From Delphinapterus leucas (lineage: Eukaryota; Chordata; Mammalia; Artiodactyla; Monodontidae): DNA of 64,000 bases. Location of the stretch: the NCBI RefSeq assembly GCF_002288925.2, contig NW_022098072.1, positions 20,196,254-20,260,253 of the forward strand. The letters run 5' to 3'. Shown here piece by piece: positions 34,745 to 47,150 of the stretch (position 1 is its first letter; each line of letters begins with the position of its first letter). The translations under genes and the position numbers were made by a program. The notes beneath the pieces are model-generated. The model ran no database searches. It was not told the origin of the DNA and was given only the letters and a program-made list of their open reading frames with translations.

Positions 34745-34769
34745 TTAAAAAAAAAAAAAAAAAAAAAAG
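34745..34769. repeat. Poly(A) run
   Basis: About 22-23 consecutive A at the edge of a CpG island, with no SINE or L1 attached on either side. It may mark a very short insertion or slippage. Confidence 0.85.
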
Positions 34770-34839
34770 GCTTAGCCTGCCGGCGGATTTCCAGCTTCTT
34801 GCACAGATCGACCGTGGCCTTGGAGGACCTGAGTTTATG

Positions 34840-35200
34840 TTCCAGCCCCTTTCGCTTCCCGCGCGCCGCCCCTCGCGGGAGCGTCCGCCGTTGCCGGTTG
34901 CTGGTTACCAGCTCAATGGCCGGATGCGCCTTTGCGAGACTGAGCGCGCAGTTTCCCCTGCTGGCCGGGCCAGGGCGCGGTGCAGCGCAGCGCCTGGGGC
35001 TGTGCGGAGAATGGGGGTAGGGGGAGAGGACAGAATTCGCAGCTACGGGGGCTGGAGGGGCCGCGCAGCTACTTGGGGATCGGTCTCCCTGCGGCGGGCG
35101 AGTAGGGCTGTGCGTAAACGCGTCGGGACAGCGGTGCTGCGCCCTGTGGGGTTGCTGGGCAGGGGCAGGCCGAGTTTGTGGTGCGTGTGTGTTAGTGTGT
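34840..35200. promoter_or_regulatory. CpG island without a recognised gene
   Basis: CpG-dense text (for example CGCGCGCCGCCCCTCGCGGGAG at 34860) continues to about 35150. Overlapping open frames on both strands are a consequence of GC content and show no known protein. It could be an orphan promoter or enhancer-type CpG island. Confidence 0.45.
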
Positions 35201-36299
35201 GTGCCTACTGCTCGAGCGTTTTCGGAGCTTTGGATGACACCGATCTTGAGAACCCAACCAAAGCACAGAGGGGGAGGAGGGTCACGAGAGCTAGGCGAAG
35301 GTTCCCAGTGCCTCAGAACCTGAATCCCACTCGTGACAAAGTAACTGGTGCAGAATAGGCTCTTCATGGGTTTGGGGGGATGTAAAGGAAAGCTAGTAAA
35401 TTTGTACATGATCTAATGAGTGATGATGGCTGGTGTTCTTAGCAGCCCCTTGTCCTCCTAGGACGTCCCACCCAGGACCAAACTTAGAGCGGAGGTTTGG
35501 GAGTGAGGGGGTTAATACGCGGGTCGAGGGTGAAGAGGGATGTTTCTCACATACAAACATTTTTTTTCAGTCTCAATGAGTAGAAGAGTGCTGCGCAAAT
35601 TGGGCCTGTGACGGAGGTGCAACCGGGAGAGTCGTGAGGTCCTGGACCTTAGAGGGGTGTGGGCGATGGGCTGCTTGAGGCGGGAGAGATGTCTCAACCC
35701 ACCTGATGCTGGACATCTAGGAACCCAAAAACTTCCTATTCAAGGTGCTTTTGACACCTTGGCCAACCGCCACCCGCCATCTAGCTGGAGTTAAAGGTTT
35801 CGTCTGCAGACAGGAAGAGATGCAAGCCCCATTTTTCTCCCAAGAGAACTAAGTGGGGGAAATTGCATTTCCTGAGTTCTGTCTGAAGTCATACATACTT
35901 ACATATACAAAAGTTTATAGATATTGCTATGCAAAAGTATGTGGGCGGGGTCAGTAGGTAGGGAGTGGGGGGAGGGAGAGAGAAAGATAACAGATTTGAT
36001 TCATTCCCAGAGCATGAGGCTCTGTGTCTCAAAGTACCTTTTTCAAAGCTTCTAATTTAAAACTATCTGGATGAAGTGGCAAATCTGGTATTTCTTAATT
36101 TGTTTTTTGTTTGTTTGTTTCTTTTGTGCCTCCAAAAGAGGAATTTTCTTTTAGAGTTTTTTTTTTTTAATATGTTTCCATTTTCTCAAGCCCAAACAGA
36201 GATGACTCTTCCCTGGGGAGTAGGGGGTGAAGGTGTCAGAAACGACTGGGACTCCTCCCAAGGCTAATTCTTGTTCGCCTCTCTATTTGCATCCACTGT

Positions 36300-36545
36300 T
36301 AGGCTGAGGATCATTTTAATAAATAACAATGAACGGGAATGGCATCTAGAGGGCTTGTCGGCAACATTTAAAAGCCAATAGAGTTTATAATTCTACTCTA
36401 TCATTTCTTATTGATTAGAGTAATCAAGATAAAAAGCTAGCCGGCTCGGAGGACTTCAGTGGCATATCATTAAAGATAAGAGTCAGTTAATTCTGGAGCT
36501 GGGGTAATGTGGCTGGAATGAAGAGTTCATTTGCATGAGATGCTG
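36300..36545. promoter_or_regulatory. Candidate enhancer with SOX and POU sites
   Basis: Repeat-free sequence with a SOX-like AACAATG (36325-36331), repeated TAAT/ATTGATTAG sites, and a perfect octamer ATTTGCAT (36529-36536). Site clustering suggests a neural or developmental enhancer; conservation and activity are not shown. Confidence 0.4.
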
Positions 36546-37490
36546 AGCCCAGTAACAAGGGGACAAAAATCACTAATTAGGATTGTAGAATGTCGCCCTC
36601 TCTGCAAGCACCCTTTCCAGATCTCCACCGAAGCAGGGATCCACGTTTATGTAAATCTGGGGCTGGGCAGAAGGCTCTCTTGCTCTCGCTGGCCTTACAG
36701 ATGGAGATTATCACTACCTGCCCCCACCTCCTATGCCATCCTCCCCGGGGGTCGCGGGGATGCCTGACCTGGGTGGGTGCGGGTCAGTCATGTCTGATCC
36801 CCTCCTTCCCTGTCCATCCCACTACCCAGCCCCATAGCGGGCCAGGCCACCAGAGGCCAGCTCGGCCACTCCCTTAAGGAGGCTCATGAGCGTATGTCTG
36901 GTGCTGGGGTGAGTCCCGCTGTCCAGTGTTCGCCACGGGCTCTGGCCTGATCGGTGTGGCTGCCTGCAGAGGCCCCAGCTCCGGTGCAGTGCCTGTGAGG
37001 TGAAGGGTGTGAGCGCCTCACAGGCCCCGCGAGAAGCTGGGGGCACCTGCCCGGGTGAGGATCCCCAAAGGAGGCCCGGGTCTCAGGGCCAAAGTCCATG
37101 ACTCCTCCCCGGATTGTTCCCTCTAGTCCCCGCTGTCTGATCTGGCATTTCTGAAGGAGCCAGTACGTGGGTGCCCAAGGGCACGTGCTTTTGCACTTCA
37201 GGAGTGGTACACGTTTGATGTGTGCCTGGGTATGCAGGAATGTGTGCATGTCTGTGTGATTATGTGTATGCGGGTGAGTCCAGGTCTTGTGTAAATGTGA
37301 TTATGTTTCGTAAGCTTTTTGCTGCCTGAACGTTTTTTTTCCTGCATTTGTGTACATATGTGATAACATAGGCGTAAACGGTATGCAGTGTGTCATGTGT
37401 ACACATGTAGTGTGTGATTTGTATGTGGTGCGGAGCAGTGAGTGACAGCCTGGAGAAGTTCCCCAGAGGCATAAGCGCAACAGGCTTCAC
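36546..37490. other. Unique GC-moderate stretch
   Basis: No gene was recognised. TGTG-rich text at about 37200-37430 gives antisense frames rich in H, T and Y residues with no biological signal. Confidence 0.45.
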
Positions 37491-39340
37491 AGGTTGGGAG
37501 CCCAGGCGCGGGGTAGGGTTGGGGGGGTTGCCAGGAACAGGAGCCGCGCGCGGGCCATGCCTCTAAGGCCTGAGGGAGAAGGTGGCGAGAAAACACCTAC
37601 ATCCCACACTTGGTCCTTCCTCACTGCCCGCGAGCAACCAGGAGAAGCAGCTTAACCTCTCGATCACGGGAGGTCCCCTCGACCCACCCGGGGAAAATGA
37701 AAGTAGCCAAAAGGCACCTTAGACCGGCTTTGTAACATAAGTGGACGCGGAAAGGCCGCTGGACTGTGCGTTCACACCCCGGCCCGGCTCTCTCTCTGCC
37801 CGAGGTATTTGGGATTCAGGTCCTCCAAACCCGGTGCTGGCCGTTGACCCCCGCGTCCGTGAGCAAGGGAGCAGTCCCAGCCCTGGAAGTTCCTTCCCGA
37901 AAGGAACAGAGAAAGAGGCGCGCAGCTGCTGGGCTACCCCTCTCGGAGACGCCGCAGCAGCGCCAGGAATCCCACCCCGCGTCCCGCTTTTCTTTGGCCT
38001 CTTTAGAGCTAACTTTGCCCCTCACTTGGCTGCGGCATAAAGGAATCAAGACCTATGTCAGATAATTGTAGGTGTCAGCGTGGAAAGTGGCTGTGTTTGC
38101 ACACTCTCACAGGTCTCTCTGTGTCTGCTCCCGCGGCTCCCAGGCCTCTCACACCCCACCCCCAGCCCACAGCGCTATGGGCCACAGCTTCCCCTCGGGA
38201 GACTGGAGGCTGCTGGAGCCGGTGGCCCACGGACCCCGTGCACGCACGCATCTTCTCTAGGATCCAGCCTCCGAGGCTGCGCGCCCGCGGGGCTTCAGGG
38301 ACCGTGGTCAGAGGGTTGAGGGGGCGCCCCAGGTGGCGGCTGGACCCGGGGAGGAAAGGCCCAGCGGCCTGAACAGGAGGTACCCGACAGGGCGCGTTTC
38401 TTTAGCATTGACCCTCTGCACCCCCACCCCTCTCTCCAGCGACCTTTTTGTATCCATGCACAGCTGGGGGCTCCCTCGCCACCCAACCCTGGGCCTCCCC
38501 ATACAGAATAAAGTCAGTCTGTATTTAATGGTTATGGCGGATATGAGAGGGATTTGGCAGAGGCAGAAGAGAGGCCTTTCGCTCTCAAATATCGCTCCTT
38601 ACGTCGTGTGAGTCTTCCAACCCACCACGACCCCATATTCTTGTGTGGGTATCTGACTCGAATGACAAGCGAGCTGATTTTTTCAGTACATAGCTGGGAA
38701 ATGTAGTGAGTGATAATAGAGATTTCTCTTTCATTTTTTACGCTTGACTTGGTTATTGTTGCTTTTCTTTTCCCGTGATTCCTTCTGAGGATTAGCTCTG
38801 ACTTCCCCACTATTGGCGGTCAAAGTGGCCCCGACTCGGGATGACAATTGACGGGGATCAAGGGATTGCCCATTCTGTGCCTGTAAGAACGGATTCGTGC
38901 CAGAGAAACTCATCAAGTGGAGGCGGAGAATAAAGACCGTTCGGGGGTAAATGTATTCATTGAGAAGGGTTCTCCCAAATTGCTTCTAAGTTTTTTTAAT
39001 GAAAAGTAACGATTGCAGCAATCAGCGGCTTTTTGGCGGATTACAAATCTGGAGGGAGCTGTGGCGCTGCAGTGAAAAGCGCCCCCGCCTTCGCATGGGG
39101 CAGTCAGTTCACAGGAGCAGTGCGAGGGGCCGGGGTCCAGTCGCCAGACAAAGGCGGGAAGAGGCGAGCGGAGGAGGGTGCCTCTGCGCACCCAGGAACT
39201 GGATGAAGGGTCGTCCACTCCGGCACTTGTGCGGCGGGGAGCTCCCGAGGAAAGCAAGGGGTAGGGTGCAGGGGAGGGTGCCGAGAGAGGTCCACCCCAC
39301 CACCGCCACCGGGTAAATTCCGGGCATCTGGAACGAGGAA
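37490..39340. promoter_or_regulatory. Broken CpG-rich region without a recognised gene
   Basis: CpG density is high at about 37490-38000, 38240-38400 and 39060-39320, separated by normal sequence. Long open frames on both strands (for example 38913-39431 minus) have GC-driven composition and no recognisable domain. In mammals such islands far from a known promoter often accompany developmental regulators. Confidence 0.4.
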
Positions 39341-40079
39341 GGTGTGCTAGAGGGACGGAGCAGGTGACCGTGGAGGGCAGAGGAGCAGAAGGTGCGACTT
39401 CGTCCCCCACCTCCACCCTGGACCTGTGCACGCTAGTTCTTCTTTTAGGGACGTATTATTTTGCAAACTGGATCCTAAGCGTGGAAACCCGCTCGGCCTG
39501 GGTAGGATCTTACCCAGATGTTACAGGCAGGAGGAGGGAAAGATGGGTCCCCTCCCTACCCTGGGGGAGGGCAGGACGCCCGACATCAGTACCCGGCTGT
39601 GCTGGACTCGCACCAGTGCGGATCTCTGCTCCCCTTTACATTGATATGGCTCACACCAGTCCCTTCTGCCACCGAGGAACCCGAATGCATGCCGTCACCC
39701 TCACAGAATCCTGGTGCACAGTCTCCAGGCCTGCACGCACCCAGGCCCAGGCCACAGCATTCCCTCCCCCAGGATGCAGAGAGTGGCCTTAGAAAATCGG
39801 GGGAGGGGGAAACGAGGGCAGAGACAAAACACTATTCCCACAGAGGTTGAGATCAGCTGCAGCAGCCTAAAGCTGCTGCATTCATCCTGACTTTTTATAC
39901 GTTTATTTTTTTAATAGCATACCTTAGCAGGGGGGTAGGAGGTATGTTTTTTCACACCGACTTCTTTAGGGTTCTCTTAAGTAAATAAGGGGAGCAGAGA
40001 GACAACTGTAGGGAAGAGAAGAAAAAGAAAGACTCTCCCCTCTCCTGACCCACCCCCCCACCTTATCAAGTTTAAAAAG

Positions 40080-40410
40080 AATAAATCCAGCAGGCAAGTC
40101 CATAGCCCTGAAGGTTTAACTTTTTTTCTTTGCAGCTTGTCAATGCGACCATTGCTTTGATGGGAGGCTCCTCAAGGTGACACATTTCTGAACTTCACCC
40201 CCTTTTCAAACTAACTCCCTACCTCCTTGTTAGTGGCCAGCTCTGAACTTCTGCAGAGTGTTTTTGTGTGAGTCAAGGCTCATTCACGGGCGCTTTTGTG
40301 GGCCTCTCCTCCTTTCAGGCCTCAGCGTGTTACACCAATTAAAGGGCGACGTGCTGTAAATGTAATGGGCCGCGCAGCGATTGTTTCTGACAAGCAACAA
40401 AACACATAGA
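40080..40410. promoter_or_regulatory. Candidate enhancer with SOX/TCF-like sites
   Basis: It contains ACCATTGCTTTGATGGG, which juxtaposes a SOX-type CATTG and a TCF/LEF-type CTTTGATG, and downstream CACCAATTAAAGGG and AGCGATTGTTTCTGACA. The block is unique, without repeats, and has the texture of a conserved non-coding element. Confidence 0.35.
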
Positions 40411-41080
40411 TCCACCCCTTAGATTAGGCCGTTGAAGGGGAGGGTGAGGCCGGTCAGTTTACTGAATAGTTTGTGAACTGTAATTCTGAGGACTCCTGTG
40501 AAAAAAAGTCTCTTCCCACCTCCCTGGCCTTGCTCCCCCTCTGCAAAAGTACCAAAAAAGAAAAGAGAGAGAGAGAAACAAGTGACATCTATGGCATAGA
40601 ATGGGGGTCACTAGAGAAAAAAACCTGGGTGGGGAGCTTGTCCTTTCATTTGGACTGTCTGAAAAACCCCTTTAGTTCTTTCCCCTCCTTCCTACTCTTT
40701 GAACCTAAACCTGGCCCTCAGTTTTACTGGCCATAGCAGCCTTCTCCCCTGATGGCGAGCTTGGTCCCCCCCACACTGGACATCAGATCAGGGTAAGAGT
40801 AAGGAACAGTCAGGTTGCCTTAGAAAATTCCATTGATTTCATTGATCTGGTTCTCTTGGGACATCAATGAGTCACAGACTGCAGCTTCCCCTAGCAGGTC
40901 ACTCAGCCCTGGCTTCCGCTCCAGCCTCTAGTCCTTCTCCACAGCCCTGCATGCTGTAAAGGTCTCTGATGCCAGCACTCTGCCTGGGCTTTCTCTATCC
41001 TTCTGAGATTTCCTTTGATTTTCCAGTGTCTTGGATCTTTCCTGGCTTCTGCAACTCTCTGTCACCACCCTAACGTTAAA
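40411..41080. other. Gene-free stretch
   Basis: Nothing coding was recognised. It holds a short GA-rich patch at 40560-40580 and ordinary unique sequence. Confidence 0.45.
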
Positions 41081-41240
41081 GAGCACATTTCACCTGGAAA
41101 GGAGATGTTTAGAGATTACCTACTCACTCCATCTTCCTCACAAGTTCTGTGGCCAAGAAAAGAGAAGTGACTTGTCCAAGCTCACAAAGCAAGTAGCTGA
41201 GCTGTGACTGGAGTTCAGATCTCCCATCGCATCCCACCAA
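41080..41240 (+). repeat. MIR-like SINE
   Basis: The core 'agaagtgacttgtccaagctcacaaagcaagtagc' pattern and its 'gagttcagat' continuation fit MIR. A C-run follows at 41548-41556. Confidence 0.65.
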
Positions 41241-41679
41241 GCATCTACACTCCCACACCTCACCGCCCCACCTCCCCAGCCTGCCTCTTAGATGGTTCCT
41301 CTGCCCCACATCGTGCTCAGGTAATCCCAGCTCTAAGGCTTTGCTTATTTGGTCCTGCTCTCGCTCTCCTACTCTCCCATCCTGCCACACTCTGCCCATC
41401 CCTAGCCTTCTCAGCCCAACTCTGTTCAACAGATAGTTATTGAATATCAGTTACATACAAAGAACATTTGCCTTTTCTATGAAACTTTCCCCAGCTACTC
41501 TTATTCACTAAGTCCCCTCCCCACTCAAATTCCTCTAACTGGAATCCCCCCCCCCCCGCCCCATCACTTTCTGCCTGGAAATCTCCTATCTATTCTTCAG
41601 GACCCTGCTCAAAACATACTTCTGGGAAGCCATCCCAGGGTGCAAAGACTCCCAAGGGAAGGAGGGAGGTTTAGCCTGA

Positions 41680-42360
41680 CTGAGGAACTTGATGAAGCCC
41701 AGTGTAGCTGGAGCAGAGTGAGGCTGGAGAGAGGAGCAAAGGTCAGATCTCCTAACAGCCTTGTGGGCCACGTCAAGGATTGGGATTTTACCCTGGAAGC
41801 AATGGGAAGCCATTGAACAGCTCTGAGCAGTGAAAGTCCCTTGCCTAGACTGAACTTCTTGAGAATAGAGACTGGGTCCTTTTCATCTTTGTGTCCCTCT
41901 ACTACTGTCCCAGTGTCTGGTACATAATGCTCAAAAACCATTTGGTTAGTGCATAAATGAACCAGTAACTCATTAAATGCATACCATCCAGACCTTCCTT
42001 ATCTCTTAATTCTGGCTAACCAGGTTGTAAGTGCCAGGATGGCAGGAACCAAGTCACGATGTCTTTGAATTCTTAACCTAATTGACACTAGTTCCGTGCT
42101 AGGGATACAGTACACACTTGTCTATTGACTAAAGGTGTGTAAGGGAAAGAACTTAGAATCAGGACAAAGATGGAGACTTCTTGTCTTTGCCAGTACTAAC
42201 AGCCTTACCTTGGGGAACACATGACTTAAACCGCTCTGAAGCCTTGGTTTCTTCGTTAATAAGATGGGGCCAGTGCCACTTAATTCATGGATTATGAGGA
42301 CTAAGCACCATTTGTATGAGAATGACTTGATTGCAAAGTAATATGTTAATGAATGAAAAT
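41680..42360. repeat. Cluster of ancient repeats (unclassified, L2, MIR)
   Basis: 41680-41840 has the 'gccttgtgggccacg ... gggattttaccctggaagcaatgggaagccatt' theme also related to the 19.8-21.5 kb repeat. 41845-41960 and 42020-42130 carry L2 3'-end themes ('gggtccttttcatctttgtg', 'gtctggtacataatgctcaa'). 42200-42340 is MIR-like. Confidence 0.55.
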
Positions 42361-42878
42361 TAGCACACTCCCCTGGGGCCAAGGTAAGACCAGTGGTGAA
42401 CACACCACTTTAAAATGACAAAAGATGGTCCAGGAGCAATCAGGATCCTGGAAGAACTCCTCTGATTCACAGCAGCCTTCCCTTCTCTTGCAGTTGGCTC
42501 AGAGCCCAGCTGGTCCCACATCTTCCCCCAGGGCGTGTCACCACTGCAGACACCCTTCACACTTGGCTCCCTCTGCTCTTGATCTAAGAAGCCTGTTTCA
42601 AAGAAGCCCACATTCCCTTGTTGCACGTAGAAGGCTGCACTTGGAGACAGGACAACTAGATGCTGGGACATCATGCAGAAATCACACAGACTCTGATTCC
42701 TGCTAAACCAGGCTAAAGAACCACTCATGGCAGGAACAGACGGGGCCCACCAGCCCCCTGGCTGCTCACCAAACTCTACTGCCCAGTGACTGTGGTTCTT
42801 TTCCTGGAGGCCTGCACGTCCTTGGGGATGAAATGTGAGTAAGAGAGCAGAGACTGCGGTGGCTGGAATGAGCATGCT

Positions 42879-42922
42879 TGCGTGTGTGTGTGTGTGTTTG
42901 TGTGTGTGCACGCGCGTGTGTA
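42879..42922. repeat. (TG)n microsatellite, impure
   Basis: GTGTGTGTGTGTGTTTGTGT followed by GTGTGCACGCGCGTGTGT. It is short and interrupted. Confidence 0.85.
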
Positions 42923-43959
42923 TTCATGTTCCAAAAGCACCTTAGCCTCTGACAGACATGGAAAAGAATCCTCAAAGAGGAAAGGGAGTTTTTTGTTTAA
43001 GTTTCTATATCCAAATCAAATTTCTTTTTAAAAACTACTTCTTAACTTCCTTTCAAGAGCAGAGAGGAGAGAGACATGGGCTTCTTACCTTTCCCTGTTG
43101 TGCCTTCATTTGAACATTTTTTTAATCTCAAGGAGCAGGAGTAGAAGCTAATATTTGTAAAACTCTGAAGCAAAGTCAGCCAGCCAACCTGCCAGGGAGA
43201 ACTCCAGGAGCATGAGGGGGCATCTAGGCGGGTGATGGGAATCGTTTGACTAGTCACGTCCTCCCCCTCCCCGTGGAGATGGCTTTTGAGTCTGGGGGCT
43301 AAGTAGATGCCAAACCAGAGGCCTGCTGTGGGAACGAGTATGTCTTTAGAGACTTTTCACTCCAACCTGATGTGTGTGCTGCTAAATCCTCTCCCATGGG
43401 CCCCAAACAACAACAAAAGCTATCTTTCCTCCTTCTACTGATGCATGCATCCCTCAGCCACAAGGAATGCATGTTGCTTCAGCTTAGAGTCGGCTCTCGC
43501 AACCGTAAGTGATTTCAGTCAAAGATTCTAGACCTTTATTTGTATTTTCCTGCACCAGATTCCTCTCAGAGGATATTTTTCAGATGATCTCCTCCCCAGC
43601 TGATGGAGTTGTTCATTTTCATAGGATAACTTTTGGGGCTGGGGAGTGCAAGGCAGTGGAGGGGGCAGGTTACTGAGCATCACCGGGGAGGGGAGTGTAT
43701 AGAAGAATTTCCCTGGGGTAGGAGAAGATAGGAGCTGTGGGAGAAAGGACTAAGAGCCTCCGATACCTGGAGAAGAGACGTCCAAACGTGGTTTATGACT
43801 GCGCCTGTGCCGCATGAGAGCAGAGTAGCGCTGCCCTTACCCCTGGATAGAAGGTGGGGAGGCAGAAACCGAAACAAGTGAATTCAATTATATCTGAAAA
43901 AAGAATAGGCTAAATGAGGATTCAATCCTTGGGCCTGTTCCAGGAAATATTTGTGAGAA

Positions 43960-44260
43960 GTTGGTTGAAAGAATACCACTATCCAAATCCTAATTTCTCT
44001 ATTATATAAAAGCCCCAATTTCTTTGCAGTTTCTGATTAGAAAATGTTTCCCTGGTTTTGTCTTTGCTACTGGTATGTGACCTCTTAATTTAATTTTGGT
44101 CTTTGCTTATACAAACCAATTGCCGTGGAAACTTTTTCCTGTGGTGCAGCAAAGACAGGGGGAAAGTAGAACATTAGTAATTATATATTGTGCTCCTAAT
44201 TCATTTAATTAGTAGTTATCAAGCATCCTTAATGGTTCATAGCCACAAACTAGGTTTATG
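43960..44260. promoter_or_regulatory. Candidate enhancer, AT-rich
   Basis: Repeat-free text with TTCTGATTAGAAAA, CTTAATTTAATTTTGG, CAATTGCCGTGGAAAC and TTTAATTAGTAGTTATC gives several homeodomain-type cores in 300 bp. It resembles the block at 34456-34730 in composition. Function is inferred only. Confidence 0.35.
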
Positions 44261-44949
44261 TCTGAGGGCATCAGCCTGCTTCAGAAATCTCTCATGTGTG
44301 TTTCTGTGATACAGAAAGAGGGAGAGTGTTTTTAGTGGACTGAAGTTAGAATCCAGCAGCCCCATGCCCCATCACTTTCCTGCTGCCTTCTGGCTCTGCA
44401 TTGCCCCTAGCTGGGCCACTGAGGTTGCTGCCCAATCAGTGATGCCACTGCCCAATTTACCCAAATAGCCAGTCAGTGAGAATGAAGATCCAAAACCTGA
44501 TATCTTAAAAAATTAATTTTTGACTTTTTAGTCACTTGCCTGAGCTACTAAAGAAAATGCTCTGGGTTTCTCCAATTCCTCCTCTCAAGGAGTGCTGTTA
44601 ACTCTTTGAGAGAACTCTCTTGTCTATGGGAAATGTTATGCATTGGGGGAAAAAGACTAAATTAGTAAGTACAGATTTAGAATACGTGGTACATTTTTTT
44701 TGTCATGTGCCATTCCATAGTGGATGGAATTCAGAGATGTTGCATTTGATTGTATAGGTTGCACACTGCACAATGATAGAGGGAAATGTTCCATCAAACT
44801 ATGAATGGAATTGGGTCTTCTGCTTATGGGGGTGGGGGGTGAGAACAGAAAGGTCCCTCCTGTGCTAGTGATTTTTATTTCAGCAACTAAGAAAACTGTG
44901 ACAGGCAATGAAAATAATGCATTTCTTTTGGATGAAATGACAAATTTTA

Positions 44950-45190
44950 AGCTCTGGACCGAGGCAACTTGGGTCTAAACTCTGCTTGTGCCATATACCA
45001 GCTGAGTCACCTTGGACAAATTACTTAATCTCTCTGTGTCTCAATTCCTCATCTATAAAATAATAGATAAATAATGTTAAATAAAAAGAGTAACTGCTTC
45101 ATAGCTTTATGAGGATTAAATGAATTCATACATATAACTAGATTAGAATAGTATCTGGCACATAGTAATTGTTCAATTAATATTAGCTGT
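44950..45190 (+). repeat. MIR SINE, nearly complete
   Basis: It follows the MIR consensus from 'ctctggaccgaggcaacttgggtc' through 'ccttggacaaattacttaatctctctgtgtctca' to 'gaggattaaatga' and 'atctggcacatagtaattg'. A second MIR lies at 45345-45535, and an L2 3' end at 45850-45945. Confidence 0.8.
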
Positions 45191-46359
45191 TTGTTATCAC
45201 TATCATTTATTATATTGAAAGACGTGTATTTTCCCCCCATTGTGGCAAGGGATAGAAACGCAGGGTTCCCACTGTTCTGTTTAGAAAATAGTGAGGACCG
45301 TGCATGGTTTGGCAAGAAGAGGGTATGTACTCAAGTAGGATAGAACAGGTTTAATTCTGTTGTAACCATCTATTGTGACCTTGGCTGTGTCCTCTACAGC
45401 TGCAGTCTCCTCATAAGCAAACTGAGGATGAGGAAAGTATCTATCTTGCAAGGTTGGTGTGAAGATTAAAGACAAAACATGGAAAGTGTCCAGCACAGTG
45501 CCTGACCCTGGATAGACTCTCAAAAAGTGTTAGCTATTGTCAGACTGGAATAAAGCCAAGACATGGCATTTGGGTACTGTTACATATACAGTCACTGAGC
45601 GTGTTCCAGCCTTGGTGAAAAAAAAACTTCTCCCCCACCTCAGCCAAGGACAGTGATCTAAAAATTGTTATGTGGGATTTATGTTCAGGCCCCAGCTCTC
45701 TTCTGAACTGCTGGACCTTGGTGTTTGTTCTCCTTCCCTCAACTCATTCTAGGCCCTGGTCAAAAGGGACTTTTGCAGGAACTGAGAAAACAGGTCATGG
45801 GAGGTGGAGTATATCGTTAGTGCCTTTTTGATGGGTGAGGGTGTTTCAAGTACCAGACTGTCAGCTCCATGAGGACAAGGATCATGTCTGTTTCTGTTCA
45901 ACGACATGTCCCAGTGTCCTTGGTAAGTATTTGTTGAATAAGCTAAAAAAAAATGAATACACTATTAATGACTTTCTTGTACAGTAGCAACTCAGTTAAA
46001 CCTGTATTCAATGAATGGACCCTCAATTTACATGTTTGTTTTCCTTCATCTCACTTTGTAAAAAAAGAAGCTAACATAACTAGCTCCTATGAGGAATTTG
46101 GTATCCAAAAAAAACCACTAACCTCAATTTTTCAGAATATGATCTAGAATTTGCCCAGATTCAGCCCAATTTCCTATCCTTGTATATGGAGACCTTTTGT
46201 ACCATAGAAGTCATTCAACAAACATTTGTAGAGCAAGTCCTATATACCAGAGAGTGAGCTAATAACTTAAGCTTTCAATTTTTAAATTAATTTCACATAT
46301 AAATTTAAAGTGATTACCACCAAGATAAAAAGAAAAAACAGGTATTACACCTTCATTTC

Positions 46360-46490
46360 CTCTTTCTCATATGAGGAAAGCAGGGCTTAGAGAGGCTCAG
46401 TGACATGCCTGAGGTTCCTCTTATCATACAGCTGGGTTAAAGGAGGTGTTCCAACTCCCTGAACCCAGTACTGTTTCCACTTCTCCCTGG
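46360..46490 (-). repeat. MIR-like SINE, antisense
   Basis: The 'catatgaggaaagcagggcttagagaggctcagtgacatgcctg' text is the reverse-complement MIR core. An L2-like 'cattcaacaaacatttgtagag' piece lies just before it at about 46210. Confidence 0.65.
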
Positions 46491-47039
46491 GATCTCTTCC
46501 ATGGGAAATGCTATTAAAACTTATGATTCACATGTCACCAAGAGAGAGCAATACTGTCACTGTCTTAAAAAGGGAGTAAAGTAAACATTTTAGAAACACT
46601 TAACAGTGGAGTTGTTTTTAATAAAAGCATTTTGGGATTAACACAAAGGTTTTATCAGAAAATGAGTCAGAATACTTCACTCCTCAGTATGCCCATTAGT
46701 CCAAATTTAAATCTAATTATTTAGGATTTAAAATAGAAAAAATAAGGTATTTTTGGACATTTCTAACAATCTGAACAGAAATTTTCAGCATGAATTTCCT
46801 CAATAGATGCTTGATGACTTACAACCCCTGCCAGGCCCGTCCCACCTTGAGGTGGCTGAGAGAGCTATTGTACAGAGAGGTTGGGTAGACCTGCCCAAGT
46901 GAACTAACAAAAGAAGCCACAGGGCCTGGTGGGAGGGAGCGGGGGTGGGGGAGGGAGGAGGAAATAGCTGTAGTTTCCCAAGAAGTCCAGCTATACTCCC
47001 CACTGTATCCATCCACCCTCCCCTAATACATAAGTAAGT

Positions 47040-47150
47040 TTGAATGGGTCTTTAATCCTTACAATTAAATTTGCTTTGATTAGGACAATTATGACAAAGG
47101 CCACCTTCAAGATTAATTGGAGGGGAAGGGTGAAGAATCTGTATGATCAG
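47040..47150. promoter_or_regulatory. Candidate regulatory element with SOX/TCF/homeodomain cores
   Basis: GCTTTGATTAGGACAATTAT puts TCF-like, homeodomain-like and SOX-like cores in 20 bp. It is followed by AAAGGCCACCTT (47096-47107) and AAGATTAATTGG. The 12-mer recurs at 52520-52531 beside AATTAATGG. Confidence 0.35.

Noticed and set aside
34654..35409. 251-codon minus-strand open frame in the CpG island
   Set aside because: Its low-complexity Pro/Ala/Arg composition comes from GC-rich DNA, and it ends by translating a poly(A) run as a phenylalanine stretch. No recognisable domain.
38913..39431. 172-codon minus-strand open frame
   Set aside because: GC-driven composition, overlapping open frames on the other strand, no domain or conserved motif visible.
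34000..40000. Possible NR2E1 exons in the CpG-rich tract
   Set aside because: I looked for the zinc-finger DNA-binding domain and ligand-binding domain coding patterns on both strands and saw none.
42360..42911. 183-codon minus-strand open frame
   Set aside because: It starts in a CA/TG-repeat-derived His-Thr stretch and carries no recognisable protein signature.
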